Assembly (NCBI GenBank): GCA_023260985.1 | Contig: JALRKY010000076.1 | Location: 1-47,030, forward strand | Direction of reading: 5' to 3' | DNA: 47,030 nucleotides | DNA from: Altererythrobacter sp. | Lineage (GTDB): Bacteria > Pseudomonadota > Alphaproteobacteria > Sphingomonadales > Sphingomonadaceae | Shown: piece after piece, positions 26,577-34,434 of the stretch | Numbering within the stretch: position 1 is the first letter of the stretch | How the letters are laid out: each line of letters begins with the position of its first letter | Made by a program: the position numbers and the translations under genes | The notes under the pieces: model-generated | Databases searched by the model: none | The model's input: the letters and a program-made list of their open reading frames with translations, nothing else | What the model was told of the DNA's origin: nothing

Positions 26577-28915
26577 GGCAGCCGAACCATCGCGGTTGTG
26601 CCCACACCCTTGCGGCTTTCCAGCGTCAGCGTTCCGCCATGCGCTTCGACCAGTTGGCGAGCGAGCGGAATGCCGAGGCCCTGGCGCCGCTCGACCTTGC
26701 CATCGGTTGTCACCCACAAGCCTTCCATCAAGCGCCCAAGCTCCTGCTTGGTCATGCCGGGGCCGTTGTCCGACACGACGATCCGCGCACCTTCGTTGAT
26801 CCATGCAATGTCGATCAGGATCTTGCCACCCTTGCCCGTAGCCGCGATCGAATTGTCAATCAGATGGCCGATGGCGCGCGCTAATTGTCTTTTATCGGCT
26901 TCAATCGCCCCTCCCGGATTGCCCCTGAGATCGACTGTTAGCCCGGCTTCCTTGATTGCCTTCTCACGCTCGCGCACGACCTCGGTCACGAAAGAAAGTA
27001 GCTCAAGCCGCTGCTTAGAAATCGGCAGCAAGCCTGCTTCACTCTGAGACAGGTCGAGTACGTTCTCCACCTGCTCGGTTAGCCGCGCGACCGATTCAAG
27101 AATCGCATCGACATATTCCTTCGACTGGTCGCTTACTGGCCCAGCGGCCCCGCTCTGGATCAATTCGGCGAAGCCGCCGATCGACGTTAGCGGTGTACGG
27201 AATTCATATGACATGTTGGCGAGGAAGCGGGCCTTCACGGCATCGGCCTCTTCCAGCGCCTGGTTGCGCTCGCGCAGCGCGGTTTCAGCCATTTGCGAAT
27301 CGGTGATGTCGAGCACCGTCAGCAGGCCATTGCCATCGGGTAGCGGAACTCCGGCGAATTCGAGCGTACGGCCATCCGCCAGTTCGACCCGTCCGCCCTT
27401 CTCTCGCCGATCCAGCGTGGCTGCGCGCACGATGTCGCCAATCGCTTTAGCTTGCCGGGGCTGGGCGAGGTTCGGCGCGATTGCCGCGAGCAATTCGTCT
27501 GCAGAAGGATGGTTATCGAGCAATTCGGGTTCGAGGCCCCATGTGCCCGCGAAGCTGCGGTTCCACACTTGCAACGATCCGTCAGGCGCGAACACTGCGA
27601 GCGCCTCGAAAAGACTGTCGAGCATGGCGGTGCGCGTGCGGAGCAGCGTGTCGCGCGTTGCGGAGAGCGCGAGTTGCTCGGTGCGGTCCTCTGCGAAGAC
27701 CACAAGGCCACCGTCTGGCATGGGCTGCGCCACTATGCGCAAATGCATGCCGCCGGGCAACGGCCAGGCTTCCTCTCGCGCTTCGTTCGCGCCAAACCAT
27801 TCCAGATGCTCGCGACGCCAGGCCGGGAAGTCGCGGACTTCGGGCGTGCGCCGTTTCTCTCGGGCATCGCTCAGGAATCGATCGAATTGGACCCCCTCAC
27901 CGACGATTCCGAAGGGTAAATCAAAAAGTCGCAGGAATGGCTGGTTGGCGAAGACTAGCTTCTGCGCCGTATCGAATTGCGCCACGCCCACCGAAAGCTG
28001 GTCGAGCATCGCACGCTGCGCCTGCCTGAACGCCCGCAATTCTCGAGCCTGCTGTTCGATTTCTTCAATGTCGATCGCATATCCTGCGATACCTTCCTCG
28101 CTGATCGGCAGGTCGCTGACGCGCAAAAGACGGCGCTCGCCATGGATTGTGGCCGGGACTGTCCGTTCGGGAGCTCCGCCATGCTCCGCAACCTCGCGCG
28201 CGATATCGCCGGCAGCTTTACCCTTCTCGGGTTCAAGCAATTCGATCTGGCGGGTGACGACCGTTTCCGCATCTTCGGCCCCCACGGCATCGACATAGGC
28301 GCGGTTGACGAGCCGCAAGCGCGCGTCGCGCCCGCGGAACCACATCGGGATCGGTGCAGCTTCGATCAATCCAACGAGCGCGGTGAAGTCGCCTTGTGCC
28401 TGAGCTGCCTCTACACGCAGCCTCGTGAGTTCGCCTTCGCTTTCAGTAAAGTCGAATATCCACACGAGCGCCGCGCCGCCTGGCGCAATCCGGGGATCCG
28501 CTAGCGTGCCGCGAAATGCAAAGCTGCGGCCAGGACCGGGAATACTGAACGACAGTCGAAACGGAGCTGCGGTCTTCTGAGTGCGGCGGACCGCTTCGGA
28601 CAACTGCGAAAGTTGGTTCGCAGTGATACCGAAACCATCCTCGCCGCTTGCCAGCTCGGTGAGGAACTCTGGCACCTTATCCAGGCCCAACCAGCCCGCC
28701 AACCGCTCATGCGCTTCGATCCGTCCGTCGCTGCGCACCAGCATCGGGATGGCCGGGGCTTCCTCCAGCATCCCGTTGACGCGTGCCAAAGACCGCCTCA
28801 GCGCCTCATGCCTCCGTGATCGATGCGTGACGCGGATCATCATCATGGCGGCAGCGACCGTCCATGCCGCCAGCAACAAGCCAATCAATGCCAAGGGTAT
28901 GTGTGAAAGCTCCAT
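26573..28915 (-). CDS. divL: DivL-like PAS-domain sensor kinase with Tyr at the phosphorylation site
   Basis: The 780-residue protein starts with one membrane segment (IPLALIGLLLAAWTVAAAMM), followed by several PAS-like domains. After these come a dimerisation helix and a HATPase domain with HLIDNSIAAT, VVSDNGPGM and QGLGIPLARQLV. The H box reads FLANMSYEFRTPLTSIGGF, so the usual histidine is Tyr570 (codon 27206-27208). Caulobacter DivL, about 770 residues with Tyr550, has the same exchange; it governs CckA and thereby CtrA during the cell cycle. Length, architecture, the Tyr and the tsaE-amgK neighbourhood support the assignment. It heads a run of overlapping genes. The ATP site looks intact, but whether it has kinase activity is not shown. 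Confidence 0.87.
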   Translation of the reverse strand: MELSHIPLALIGLLLAAWTVAAAMMMIRVTHRSRRHEALRRSLARVNGMLEEAPAIPMLVRSDGRIEAHERLAGWLGLDKVPEFLTELASGEDGFGITANQLSQLSEAVRRTQKTAAPFRLSFSIPGPGRSFAFRGTLADPRIAPGGAALVWIFDFTESEGELTRLRVEAAQAQGDFTALVGLIEAAPIPMWFRGRDARLRLVNRAYVDAVGAEDAETVVTRQIELLEPEKGKAAGDIAREVAEHGGAPERTVPATIHGERRLLRVSDLPISEEGIAGYAIDIEEIEQQARELRAFRQAQRAMLDQLSVGVAQFDTAQKLVFANQPFLRLFDLPFGIVGEGVQFDRFLSDAREKRRTPEVRDFPAWRREHLEWFGANEAREEAWPLPGGMHLRIVAQPMPDGGLVVFAEDRTEQLALSATRDTLLRTRTAMLDSLFEALAVFAPDGSLQVWNRSFAGTWGLEPELLDNHPSADELLAAIAPNLAQPRQAKAIGDIVRAATLDRREKGGRVELADGRTLEFAGVPLPDGNGLLTVLDITDSQMAETALRERNQALEEADAVKARFLANMSYEFRTPLTSIGGFAELIQSGAAGPVSDQSKEYVDAILESVARLTEQVENVLDLSQSEAGLLPISKQRLELLSFVTEVVREREKAIKEAGLTVDLRGNPGGAIEADKRQLARAIGHLIDNSIAATGKGGKILIDIAWINEGARIVVSDNGPGMTKQELGRLMEGLWVTTDGKVERRQGLGIPLARQLVEAHGGTLTLESRKGVGTTAMVRLP

Positions 28916-28960
28916 GTTATCCAGCTATGCGCGCGGAGCCCCGGATGCAACGCCCCTGAA

Positions 28961-28990
28961 AACGAAAAGCCCCCGCAAAGCGAGGGCTTT
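28961..28990 (-). terminator. Rho-independent terminator after ahcY
   Basis: On the minus strand AAAGCCCTCG and CGGGGGCTTT form a ten-pair stem (one G-U pair) around a five-base loop, followed by TCGTTTT. It starts about 30 bases after the ahcY stop and isolates ahcY from the divL gene downstream. Confidence 0.75.
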
Positions 28991-29019
28991 CCATTTATCA
29001 GCGACGAACCGCTGCGAAG

Positions 29020-30432
29020 TCAGTAGCGATAATGGTCGGGCTTGAACGGCCCTTCCATCGGCACGCCGATGTAGGAAGCCTGCTTCTGGCTCAGCTTGGT
29101 GAGCGTGACGCCGAGCTTTTCGAGGTGCAGCGCCGCAACCTTCTCGTCGAGGTGTTTGGGCAGCACATAGACCTGATTGTCGTATTCGTCTGACTTGGTG
29201 AACAACTCGATCTGCGCCAGCGTCTGGTTGGTGAAGCTGCTGCTCATCACAAAGCTGGGGTGGCCGGTGGCGCAGCCCAGGTTCACAAGGCGGCCCTTGG
29301 CGAGCACCAGGATCGACTTGCCATCGGGGAAGGTGACCAGGTCGGTGCCCGGCTTGATTTCCTTCCAATGGTAGTTGTCGAGTGCAGAAATCTGGATCTC
29401 GCTGTCGAAGTGGCCGATGTTGCACACGATCGCCATGTTCTTCATCGACTTCATGTGCTCGCCGGTGATCACGTCTTCATTGCCAGTGGCGGTCACGAAG
29501 ATGTCGGCCCGCTTCGCCGCATCGTCCATCGAGACGACTTCATAGCCGTCCATTGCAGCCTGAAGCGCGCAGATCGGGTCAATCTCGGTCACCATCACGC
29601 GGGCGCCACCGTCGCGCAGCGAAGCGGCCGAGCCCTTGCCCACGTCGCCATAGCCTGCAACGCAGGCAACCTTGCCCGCCAGCATGACGTCAGTGGCGCG
29701 GCGGATCGCATCGACCAGCGATTCCTTGCAGCCATAGAGGTTGTCGAACTTCGACTTGGTCACGCTGTCGTTAACATTAATCGCGGGGAACGGCAGCTTG
29801 TCTTGCTTGGCGATCTGGTAGAGGCGCATCACCCCAGTGGTGGTCTCTTCCGAAACACCCTTGATGTTCTTGACCGACTTGGTGAGGTAGCCTGGCCTGG
29901 CCTTGACGAAGGCATTGAGCGCGCGCTGGAACTCGATTTCCTCGGCATTTGTCGGATCGGGCATGGTTTCGCCCGCTTCGATCCGCGCGCCCCACAGCGC
30001 GAACATGGTGGCGTCACCGCCATCGTCGAGGATCAAGTTGGCTGTCAGGTCAGAATCGCTCTCGCTCGCCCAGTCGAAGATCTTACCGACATAGTCCCAA
30101 TATTCGGCCAGCGTTTCACCCTTCACCGCGAACACCGGGATTCCGCTTGCGGCGATCGCGGCGGCGGCATGGTCCTGCGTCGAGAAGATGTTGCAGGTGG
30201 CCCAGCGCACTTCGGCGCCAAGCGCCACCAGCGTCTCGATAAGCACCGCGGTCTGGATCGTCATGTGCAGCGAGCCAGTAATGCGCGCACCCTTGAGCGG
30301 CTGCGACGCGCCATATTCCTCACGCAGCGCCATCAAGCCCGGCATTTCGGTTTCGGCGATAGAAATTTCATCGCGACCGTATTCGGCGAGCGAGATATCC
30401 TTGATGATGTAATCTTGGGCTGCGTTGGCCAC
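29020..30432 (-). CDS. ahcY: Adenosylhomocysteinase
   Basis: The enzyme hydrolyses S-adenosylhomocysteine to adenosine and homocysteine with bound NAD, clearing the product of methyltransferases. The 470-residue protein has [26 protein letters not shown], the NAD-binding [25 protein letters not shown] and the C-terminal lysine-tyrosine end KPDHYRY. GTG 30432 was chosen: AGGAG lies eight bases before it, whereas that element is only about two bases before the alternative TTG two codons upstream. It is divergent from a peroxiredoxin gene. I found no SAH or SAM riboswitch in its leader. Confidence 0.96.
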   Translation of the reverse strand: MANAAQDYIIKDISLAEYGRDEISIAETEMPGLMALREEYGASQPLKGARITGSLHMTIQTAVLIETLVALGAEVRWATCNIFSTQDHAAAAIAASGIPVFAVKGETLAEYWDYVGKIFDWASESDSDLTANLILDDGGDATMFALWGARIEAGETMPDPTNAEEIEFQRALNAFVKARPGYLTKSVKNIKGVSEETTTGVMRLYQIAKQDKLPFPAINVNDSVTKSKFDNLYGCKESLVDAIRRATDVMLAGKVACVAGYGDVGKGSAASLRDGGARVMVTEIDPICALQAAMDGYEVVSMDDAAKRADIFVTATGNEDVITGEHMKSMKNMAIVCNIGHFDSEIQISALDNYHWKEIKPGTDLVTFPDGKSILVLAKGRLVNLGCATGHPSFVMSSSFTNQTLAQIELFTKSDEYDNQVYVLPKHLDEKVAALHLEKLGVTLTKLSQKQASYIGVPMEGPFKPDHYRY

Positions 30433-30553
30433 GAACAAGCTCCTGCAAAGGCAATGCGCGCCAGTCTGCGGCGCTCGGGGAATTGCGTGTGGGAGCCTGT
30501 AGCGGCTGCCCTAGCGCGAAGCAAATATAAACGAATCTTTATATGCTCTATTA

Positions 30554-30581
30554 TTGCGGAGTGCCGCCAAGCCTCTATATC
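30554..30581 (+). promoter_or_regulatory. Candidate promoter of the peroxiredoxin gene
   Basis: TTGCGG at 30554-30559 and TATATC at 30576-30581 are 16 bases apart and lie about 40 bases before the start codon. The match to a housekeeping-sigma promoter is only fair. Confidence 0.3.
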
Positions 30582-30619
30582 GGGCGCTCACAGATGGGAT
30601 AACGAAAGGATATTACGCT

Positions 30620-31099
30620 ATGACGATTTCGGTTGGTGACAAGCTTCCTGACGTCAAACTGACCAAGGCGACCGAAAGTGGCCCCGAACAGGTCAGTTCG
30701 GCGGAATATTTCGCCGGCAAGAAGGTGGCGCTGTTCTCAGTGCCGGGCGCCTTCACTCCCACTTGCTCGGCACGGCACCTTCCCGGCTATGTCGAGAAGG
30801 CGGCAGAACTGAAAGCCAAGGGTGTCGACGAAATCGTCGCCACCGCAGTCAATGACGCATTCGTGATGGGCGCCTGGAACAAGGCCGCGGGCAGCGACGA
30901 CATCACCATGCTCGCCGACGGCAATGGCGCCTTCGCCGAAGCGGTTGGCCTGACCATGGACGGCTCGGGCTTCGGCATGGGCAAGCGCGGCCAGCGTTAT
31001 TCGATGGTGGTCGAAGACGGCGTGGTGAAGGAACTCAACGTCGAAGCGCCGGGCGATTTCTCGGTCTCGAGCGCGGAGCACATGCTCGGCCAGCTCTAA
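30620..31099 (+). CDS. Peroxiredoxin, Prx5-like, single-cysteine, 159 aa
   Basis: A redoxin-family peroxidase. The peroxidatic cysteine is Cys49 in PGAFTPTCSARHLPGY, and GMGKRGQRYSMVVEDG is the usual second signature. No other cysteine is present, so reduction needs an outside thiol such as glutaredoxin/glutathione or thioredoxin. It removes hydrogen peroxide and organic peroxides. GAAAGGA lies nine bases before the ATG. The start was set to 30620; the frame upstream to 30554 crosses the promoter region. Confidence 0.9.
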   Translation: MTISVGDKLPDVKLTKATESGPEQVSSAEYFAGKKVALFSVPGAFTPTCSARHLPGYVEKAAELKAKGVDEIVATAVNDAFVMGAWNKAAGSDDITMLADGNGAFAEAVGLTMDGSGFGMGKRGQRYSMVVEDGVVKELNVEAPGDFSVSSAEHMLGQL

Positions 31100-31157
31100 C
31101 GGTGGCTATCCCGATTTGCAGCGTGACGATGCAGCTTTAGTTGACGGAATGCATACG

Positions 31158-31187
31158 CGGGGCGCCTTCTTCGAAGGCGCCCCGTTT
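31158..31187 (+). terminator. Strong terminator after the peroxiredoxin gene
   Basis: A perfect 12-base-pair stem (31158-31169 with 31173-31184) around a three-base loop, very G+C-rich, followed by TTT, 58 bases after the stop codon. Confidence 0.8.
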
Positions 31188-31283
31188 CAAGTTGGATGAT
31201 CGACGGTTCAATGAGCCTGCCCCCGGGGATGAAAGAGGGCGCGGCGAAATTATCAGGCGAAATCGGTATAGGAGAAGCCCCGA

Positions 31284-31697
31284 TCATACCGCGTCATGCG
31301 CATCCTCACGAAACCAGCCGCGCCGATAGAATATCCAGCCGCACCAATTCGTGGCATAAAGCCCAAGCGCCGCATAAATCGCGGGCATGGGATTATCGAT
31401 TGTTCTTACCGAACCGGCATAGCTCTCGATGGCAATATAGGCCAGCGTGCCGATGCCTCAGAACAGCGGGAACGCCGCAAAGCTGGCGAGCCCCATCATC
31501 TTGTGGAACGCCCGCTTGCCATTGTGGATCGACCAGCGCTGCACGATCACCAGCACGGCCCAAAGCAGCGCGCCCGCGGCATAGACATGCCATGCGGACT
31601 TCCCCGCCGGCAATTGGGAGAGATAGCCCGACCATAAGGCCCATAGGGTGAGCCCCAGCATGACAATCAGGTAACGGTGCACATTGGCGAGCGGCAT
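31284..31697 (-). pseudogene. Small membrane protein gene interrupted by an in-frame TGA
   Basis: From ATG 31697, preceded by GGGGGAAG, the frame reads MPLANVHRYLIVMLGL and continues through hydrophobic segments (AAGALLWAVLVIVQ, FHKMMGLASFAAFPLF). It then meets TGA at 31458-31460 (codon 80). The same frame stays coherent after it: GIGTLAYIAIESY, NPMPAIYAALGLYATNWCG, WIFYRRGWFREDA, ending at TGA 31284. The whole would be 137 residues with about four membrane spans. A TGG-to-TGA change would explain the stop. Either the gene is inactivated, a shortened 79-residue protein is made, or this is a sequence error. I do not recognise the family. Confidence 0.6.
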
Positions 31698-31779
31698 GGC
31701 AATTCTTCCCCCTCGAGAATCGACCCGGAAAGCTGTTTGCAAGCGGCCCGCGCTAAATTCAATGGGCCGCGCGACCCGT

Positions 31780-32391
31780 TCAGCCGTATCCCATCAGCTT
31801 GAGCACTTCCTCGCGGCTGCGCTGATCCTCCAGGAAGGTGCCAATCATCCGGCTAGTCACCATGCTGACGCCGGGTGTGCGGACACCTCGACCGGTCATG
31901 CAGCCATGCTCGGCCTCGATCACCACCGCCACGCCCTTGGGCTCGAGATTCTCCCATATGCATTGGGCGACTTCCGCTGTGAGCCGTTCCTGGATCTGCA
32001 ACCGACGCGCAAAACCGTGCAGCACCCGCGCAAGTTTCGAAATGCCTACGACGCGCTTGTCAGGCAGATATGCGATCGCAGCCTTGCCGGTGATTGGCGC
32101 CAGGTGATGTTCGCAGTGGCTCTGGAACGGGATATCCTTGAGCAGCACGATCTCGTCATAGCCGCCCACTTCCTCGAAAATGCGGCAGAGATGGATTGCC
32201 GGGTCTTGGGCATAGCCCTGGCAATACTCCAGCCATGCCCGTCCCACGCGCTTGGGCGTATCGAGCAGCCCTTCGCGCGCGGGATCGTCGCCCGCCCATT
32301 CGATCAGCGTACGGATCGCGTCCTGCACATGCTCGGGCACGTCGGGTTTGCCGAGCGGGTTATCTTCATCGTGATCGTGCTGACAGCTCAT
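31780..32391 (-). CDS. folE: GTP cyclohydrolase I
   Basis: FolE converts GTP to dihydroneopterin triphosphate, the first step of folate synthesis. The 203-residue protein has the zinc-ligand segment PFQSHCEHHLAPITGKA, the second cysteine in EHGCMTGRGVRTPG, and the QIQERLT motif. ATG 32391 (MSCQHDHDE) has AGGAAG just before it. The frame continues upstream through a run of glutamines that looks non-coding. It is divergent from the metallopeptidase gene with 155 bases between. Confidence 0.95.
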   Translation of the reverse strand: MSCQHDHDEDNPLGKPDVPEHVQDAIRTLIEWAGDDPAREGLLDTPKRVGRAWLEYCQGYAQDPAIHLCRIFEEVGGYDEIVLLKDIPFQSHCEHHLAPITGKAAIAYLPDKRVVGISKLARVLHGFARRLQIQERLTAEVAQCIWENLEPKGVAVVIEAEHGCMTGRGVRTPGVSMVTSRMIGTFLEDQRSREEVLKLMGYG

Positions 32392-32546
32392 GCTGGCTTC
32401 CTGCTGCTGCTGCTGTTGTCGGGGCACGCCTTCCGGCGCGGCCCTCCCCCTTTGCGGAAAAAGCGCCGCTTGGCAAATGACCGGGCGTCATGCCGCTTAC
32501 TTGCCCGGCTTGTCCTGCTCGAGGCCACTCCCATATTGAAGCAGCC

Positions 32547-32945
32547 ATGCGCGAACATCTTGGCCCTCCCGCGGAAGATTTCGAACGGCTGGCGCGCCGT
32601 GCGCTGGATACCATGCCCGACCGTTTCCGCGCCGAACTCACCAGCGTCGTGCTGAAAATCGAAGAGTTCGCCAGCCGCGAACAGCTCGAATCGGTCAGGA
32701 TATCGAGCCGATGGGAGCTGAGCGGGCTCTACGCAGGCAGACCGCTAACCGAAAAGACCATCTGGGAATCGGGCGACATGCCTCCAGTGATCAGCCTGTT
32801 CCGCCAACCGCTGCTCGCTGAGATGTATGAAACCGGTGTTAGCCTGGCCGAGCTGGTGCATCACGTTGTGGTGCATGAGGCCGGCCATCACTTCGGATTT
32901 TCCGACGACGACATGCATGCGATCGAAGACAGGGAAGAAGACTAA
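32547..32945 (+). CDS. Zincin-like metallopeptidase-family protein, 132 aa
   Basis: A short protein of the zincin-like metallopeptidase type 1 family (DUF1025-like). The zinc motif HEAGHHFGFSDDDMH sits at the C-terminus (HExxH with a third ligand position further on). The N-terminal part is helical (EDFERLARRALDTMPDRF). There is no signal peptide. Substrates of this family are largely unknown. ATG 32547 fits the family; a longer in-frame start at 32490 is unlikely. Confidence 0.82.
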   Translation: MREHLGPPAEDFERLARRALDTMPDRFRAELTSVVLKIEEFASREQLESVRISSRWELSGLYAGRPLTEKTIWESGDMPPVISLFRQPLLAEMYETGVSLAELVHHVVVHEAGHHFGFSDDDMHAIEDREED

Positions 32946-32973
32946 ATCTCGCAGCGGTTGGCAGCTCCAACAC

Positions 32974-33007
32974 AAAAGGCCACGCCTCTGAAGAGGGATG
33001 GCCTTTT
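32974..33007. terminator. Terminator hairpin between metallopeptidase gene and tRNA-Arg
   Basis: AAAAGGCCA (32974-32982) pairs with TGGCCTTTT (32999-33007), and CCTCT/AGAGG pair inside. A and T tracts at both ends suit termination of the plus-strand peptidase gene and the minus-strand tRNA. Confidence 0.65.
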
Positions 33008-33009
33008 GA

Positions 33010-33086
33010 TGGCGCACCCGGAACGATTCGAACGTCCGACCCCCAGATTCGTAGTCTGGTGCTCTATCCAGCTGAGCTACGGGTGC
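33010..33086 (-). tRNA. tRNA-Arg (anticodon ACG)
   Basis: A 77-base cloverleaf on the minus strand. Acceptor GCACCCG pairs with CGGGTGC, the discriminator is G, and CCA is encoded. The anticodon stem CCAGA/TCTGG closes the loop CTACGAA, giving ACG, normally edited to ICG to read CGU, CGC and CGA. Confidence 0.93.
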
Positions 33087-33132
33087 GCGCTGGAGCGGCG
33101 ACATAAGGGGGCTTGGTGCGCTTGGCAATCCC

Positions 33133-33555
33133 TTATCCGGCATCTTGCGCAAAGAGATTACGTGCCAGCGTAACATCGAGCGGCGGCTTCGCCAGCGCAA
33201 ACACTTCGGACGGCGTGAACCAGCCGATCTCCTCGCCCTCCAGCGAATGCGGATCACCCCGCCACTCCCGCAACATGTAAAGCAGTATGACAATCGGCGG
33301 AGCGCCCGATTCGTCCGTCCCCTGCGCAAACCCGGCGGGCTGGAATCCTTTTGAGTCGACCGCTATGCCGAGTTCCTCATGAAGCTCACGCGAGAGTGCT
33401 TCAACCGGAGATTCCGTGGATTCGACCTTGCCGCCGGGGAACTCCCACAGCCCGCCGTAATGCTTGTGCAGCGGCCTGCGGTGCATCAGCCAGCGTCCTT
33501 GCGCATCCTGCAAAGCTGCGGCCACCACCAGCATCCATGTCGGAATATTTTCCAC
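33133..33555 (-). CDS. mutT: 8-oxo-dGTP diphosphatase MutT-like Nudix hydrolase
   Basis: The Nudix box is complete: GGKVESTESPVEALSRELHEELGI. The context GGLWEFPGGKVE and the C-terminal NLFAQ-type tail are those of MutT, which removes 8-oxo-dGTP from the nucleotide pool. The start is uncertain. GTG 33555 (VENIPTWMLVVAAAL) is chosen, giving 140 residues; TTG 33573 and ATG 33534 are possible. No adjacent gene clarifies the role. Confidence 0.85.
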   Translation of the reverse strand: MENIPTWMLVVAAALQDAQGRWLMHRRPLHKHYGGLWEFPGGKVESTESPVEALSRELHEELGIAVDSKGFQPAGFAQGTDESGAPPIVILLYMLREWRGDPHSLEGEEIGWFTPSEVFALAKPPLDVTLARNLFAQDAG

Positions 33556-33635
33556 TTGAAGCGCCCCAATCAACCTCTTCTTAACGGGTTGAGCCGAAGA
33601 GCGAAATTGTCAGGATACAGTCACAGAGGTCGTCC

Positions 33636-33827
33636 ATGAAATTGTCTAATTTCCTTTAGCATATCGGAATCGACAATTCCGGGACAACCGCAGTTGAATA
33701 CGGCCTGCTCGTGAGCTTGATCGTGATTGCCTGCATTGGTGGCATGAATACTTTTGTCAATTCCAGTGACGGCATGTGGACTAACGTCACGAACAGGGTG
33801 AGCGAGGTGGTGGATCGCCAGCAGTAA
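33636..33827 (+). pseudogene. Flp/Fap-type pilin gene with an in-frame TAG at codon 8
   Basis: An ATG behind AGAGG starts MKLSNFL, then TAG at 33657-33659. The same frame continues HIGIDNSGTTAVEYGLLVSL and IVIACIGGMNTFVNSS to TAA at 33825. The prepilin signature is plain: GTTAVEYGLL, with a Gly for cleavage and the Glu at +5 of the mature chain, as in the intact pilin 118 bases downstream (GATAIEYGLI). No start codon after the stop would restore the leader, so this is probably a dead tandem copy. A CAG-to-TAG change would explain it. Confidence 0.75.
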
Positions 33828-33844
33828 AGTCGGAGGGTCCGGAA

Positions 33845-33859
33845 TTAGGACCTTTTTAA
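33845..33859 (+). promoter_or_regulatory. CtrA-like binding site upstream of the Flp pilin gene
   Basis: TTAG-GACCTTT-TTAA matches the CtrA consensus TTAA-N7-TTAA at seven of eight fixed bases, about 85 bases before the pilin start. In Caulobacter, pilA transcription is CtrA-activated, so the site fits the gene it precedes. Single-site matches of this length can occur by chance. Confidence 0.45.
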
Positions 33860-33944
33860 GAGCTGCCCTCTATTACCGCAAAAGTCCCTACGGTCTTTCG
33901 ACTGGCGGGCACGGGTACCGAAGACTGAAACTAGGAGACTAGAC

Positions 33945-34118
33945 ATGAAGTTCATCAACAAGCTGCTTCGCGACGAAAAGGGCGCGACCGCCATCGAATA
34001 CGGCCTGATTGCTGCTCTCATCGCCGTTGCTGCGATCACCGCGATGTCGTCGCTCGGTGACAACCTGAACACCACGTTCAACAGCGTTTCGGACGAACTG
34101 TCGGCTGCTAACAGCTAA
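33945..34118 (+). CDS. Flp family type IVb pilin, 57 aa
   Basis: The product begins MKFINKLLRDEKGATAIEYG and continues as one hydrophobic segment (LIAALIAVAAITAM), then a short polar tail ending SAANS. The leader is cut after Gly13, leaving Glu18 at position +5 of the mature pilin, as needed for TadV-type prepilin peptidase. Flp pilins build the Tad pili used for attachment. AGGAG precedes the ATG, a CtrA-like site lies upstream, and a strong terminator follows, so it is a single-gene transcript. The Tad secretion genes are not in this window. Confidence 0.93.
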   Translation: MKFINKLLRDEKGATAIEYGLIAALIAVAAITAMSSLGDNLNTTFNSVSDELSAANS

Positions 34119-34141
34119 GTTAGCGCGCAGTTTGCGAAAAG

Positions 34142-34174
34142 AAAAGCGGCGGGGGAAACCCCGCCGCTTTTCTT
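34142..34174 (+). terminator. Strong terminator after the Flp pilin gene
   Basis: AAAAGCGGCGGGG (34142-34154) pairs perfectly with CCCCGCCGCTTTT (34159-34171) around GAAA, followed by CTTTT, 24 bases after the pilin stop. Confidence 0.85.
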
Positions 34175-34209
34175 TTGTGCGCGGCAGAAATGGTGGATCG
34201 GCGTAGTCC

Positions 34210-34434
34210 CTAGCTTGCCCTGATCACCAGCTTGACCCGCTGGCCAAGCTGGACTTCTTCGTTCGAAGCAAGCCGCGTTGAGCACGCGGAACCGTTCGAT
34301 CTGCGCATCATCGAACGCCATGCGTCGCGCCAGCGAGGCAACTTTCTAACCGCGCTGCACCGTCACCACGTCGATCCGCCGCGGAATCACTTCCGCTGCC
34401 TCGCAAGAGCGAAGGGCCGTGCTGCAATGCCGGA
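34210..34434 (-). pseudogene. Degraded C-terminal tail of an M48-type metallopeptidase (LysM-like part)
   Basis: The minus strand just after accA reads EAAEVIPRRIDVVTVQRG, then TAG (34346-34348), then KVASLARRMAFDDAQIERF and RVLN. A one-base shift near 34274 then leads into LASNEEVQLGQRVKLVIRAS and a stop at 34210. This matches the end of sphingomonad M48-family metalloproteases, whose tails carry a LysM-like motif with RGDTVASLA. One nonsense change, one frameshift, and no catalytic part: a remnant. An ATG at 34321 could give a short chimeric peptide, which I do not believe is real. Confidence 0.65.

Noticed and set aside
30433..30553. SAH or SAM riboswitch upstream of ahcY
   Set aside because: Pieces resembling GAGCGC and CAGGCT occur on the minus strand, but in the wrong order and without the closing stem.
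29260..30639. A 459-residue open frame antisense to ahcY
   Set aside because: It mirrors the codon pattern of ahcY, a clear true gene, and its product has no recognisable motifs.
31096..31287. A 63-residue minus-strand frame starting at the stop of the broken membrane-protein gene
   Set aside because: It runs through the strong terminator hairpin and turns into arginine-rich sequence, so it is unlikely to be a gene.
31458..31460. TGA read as selenocysteine
   Set aside because: No cysteine-type active site or following stem is evident, and the context suggests a changed tryptophan codon.
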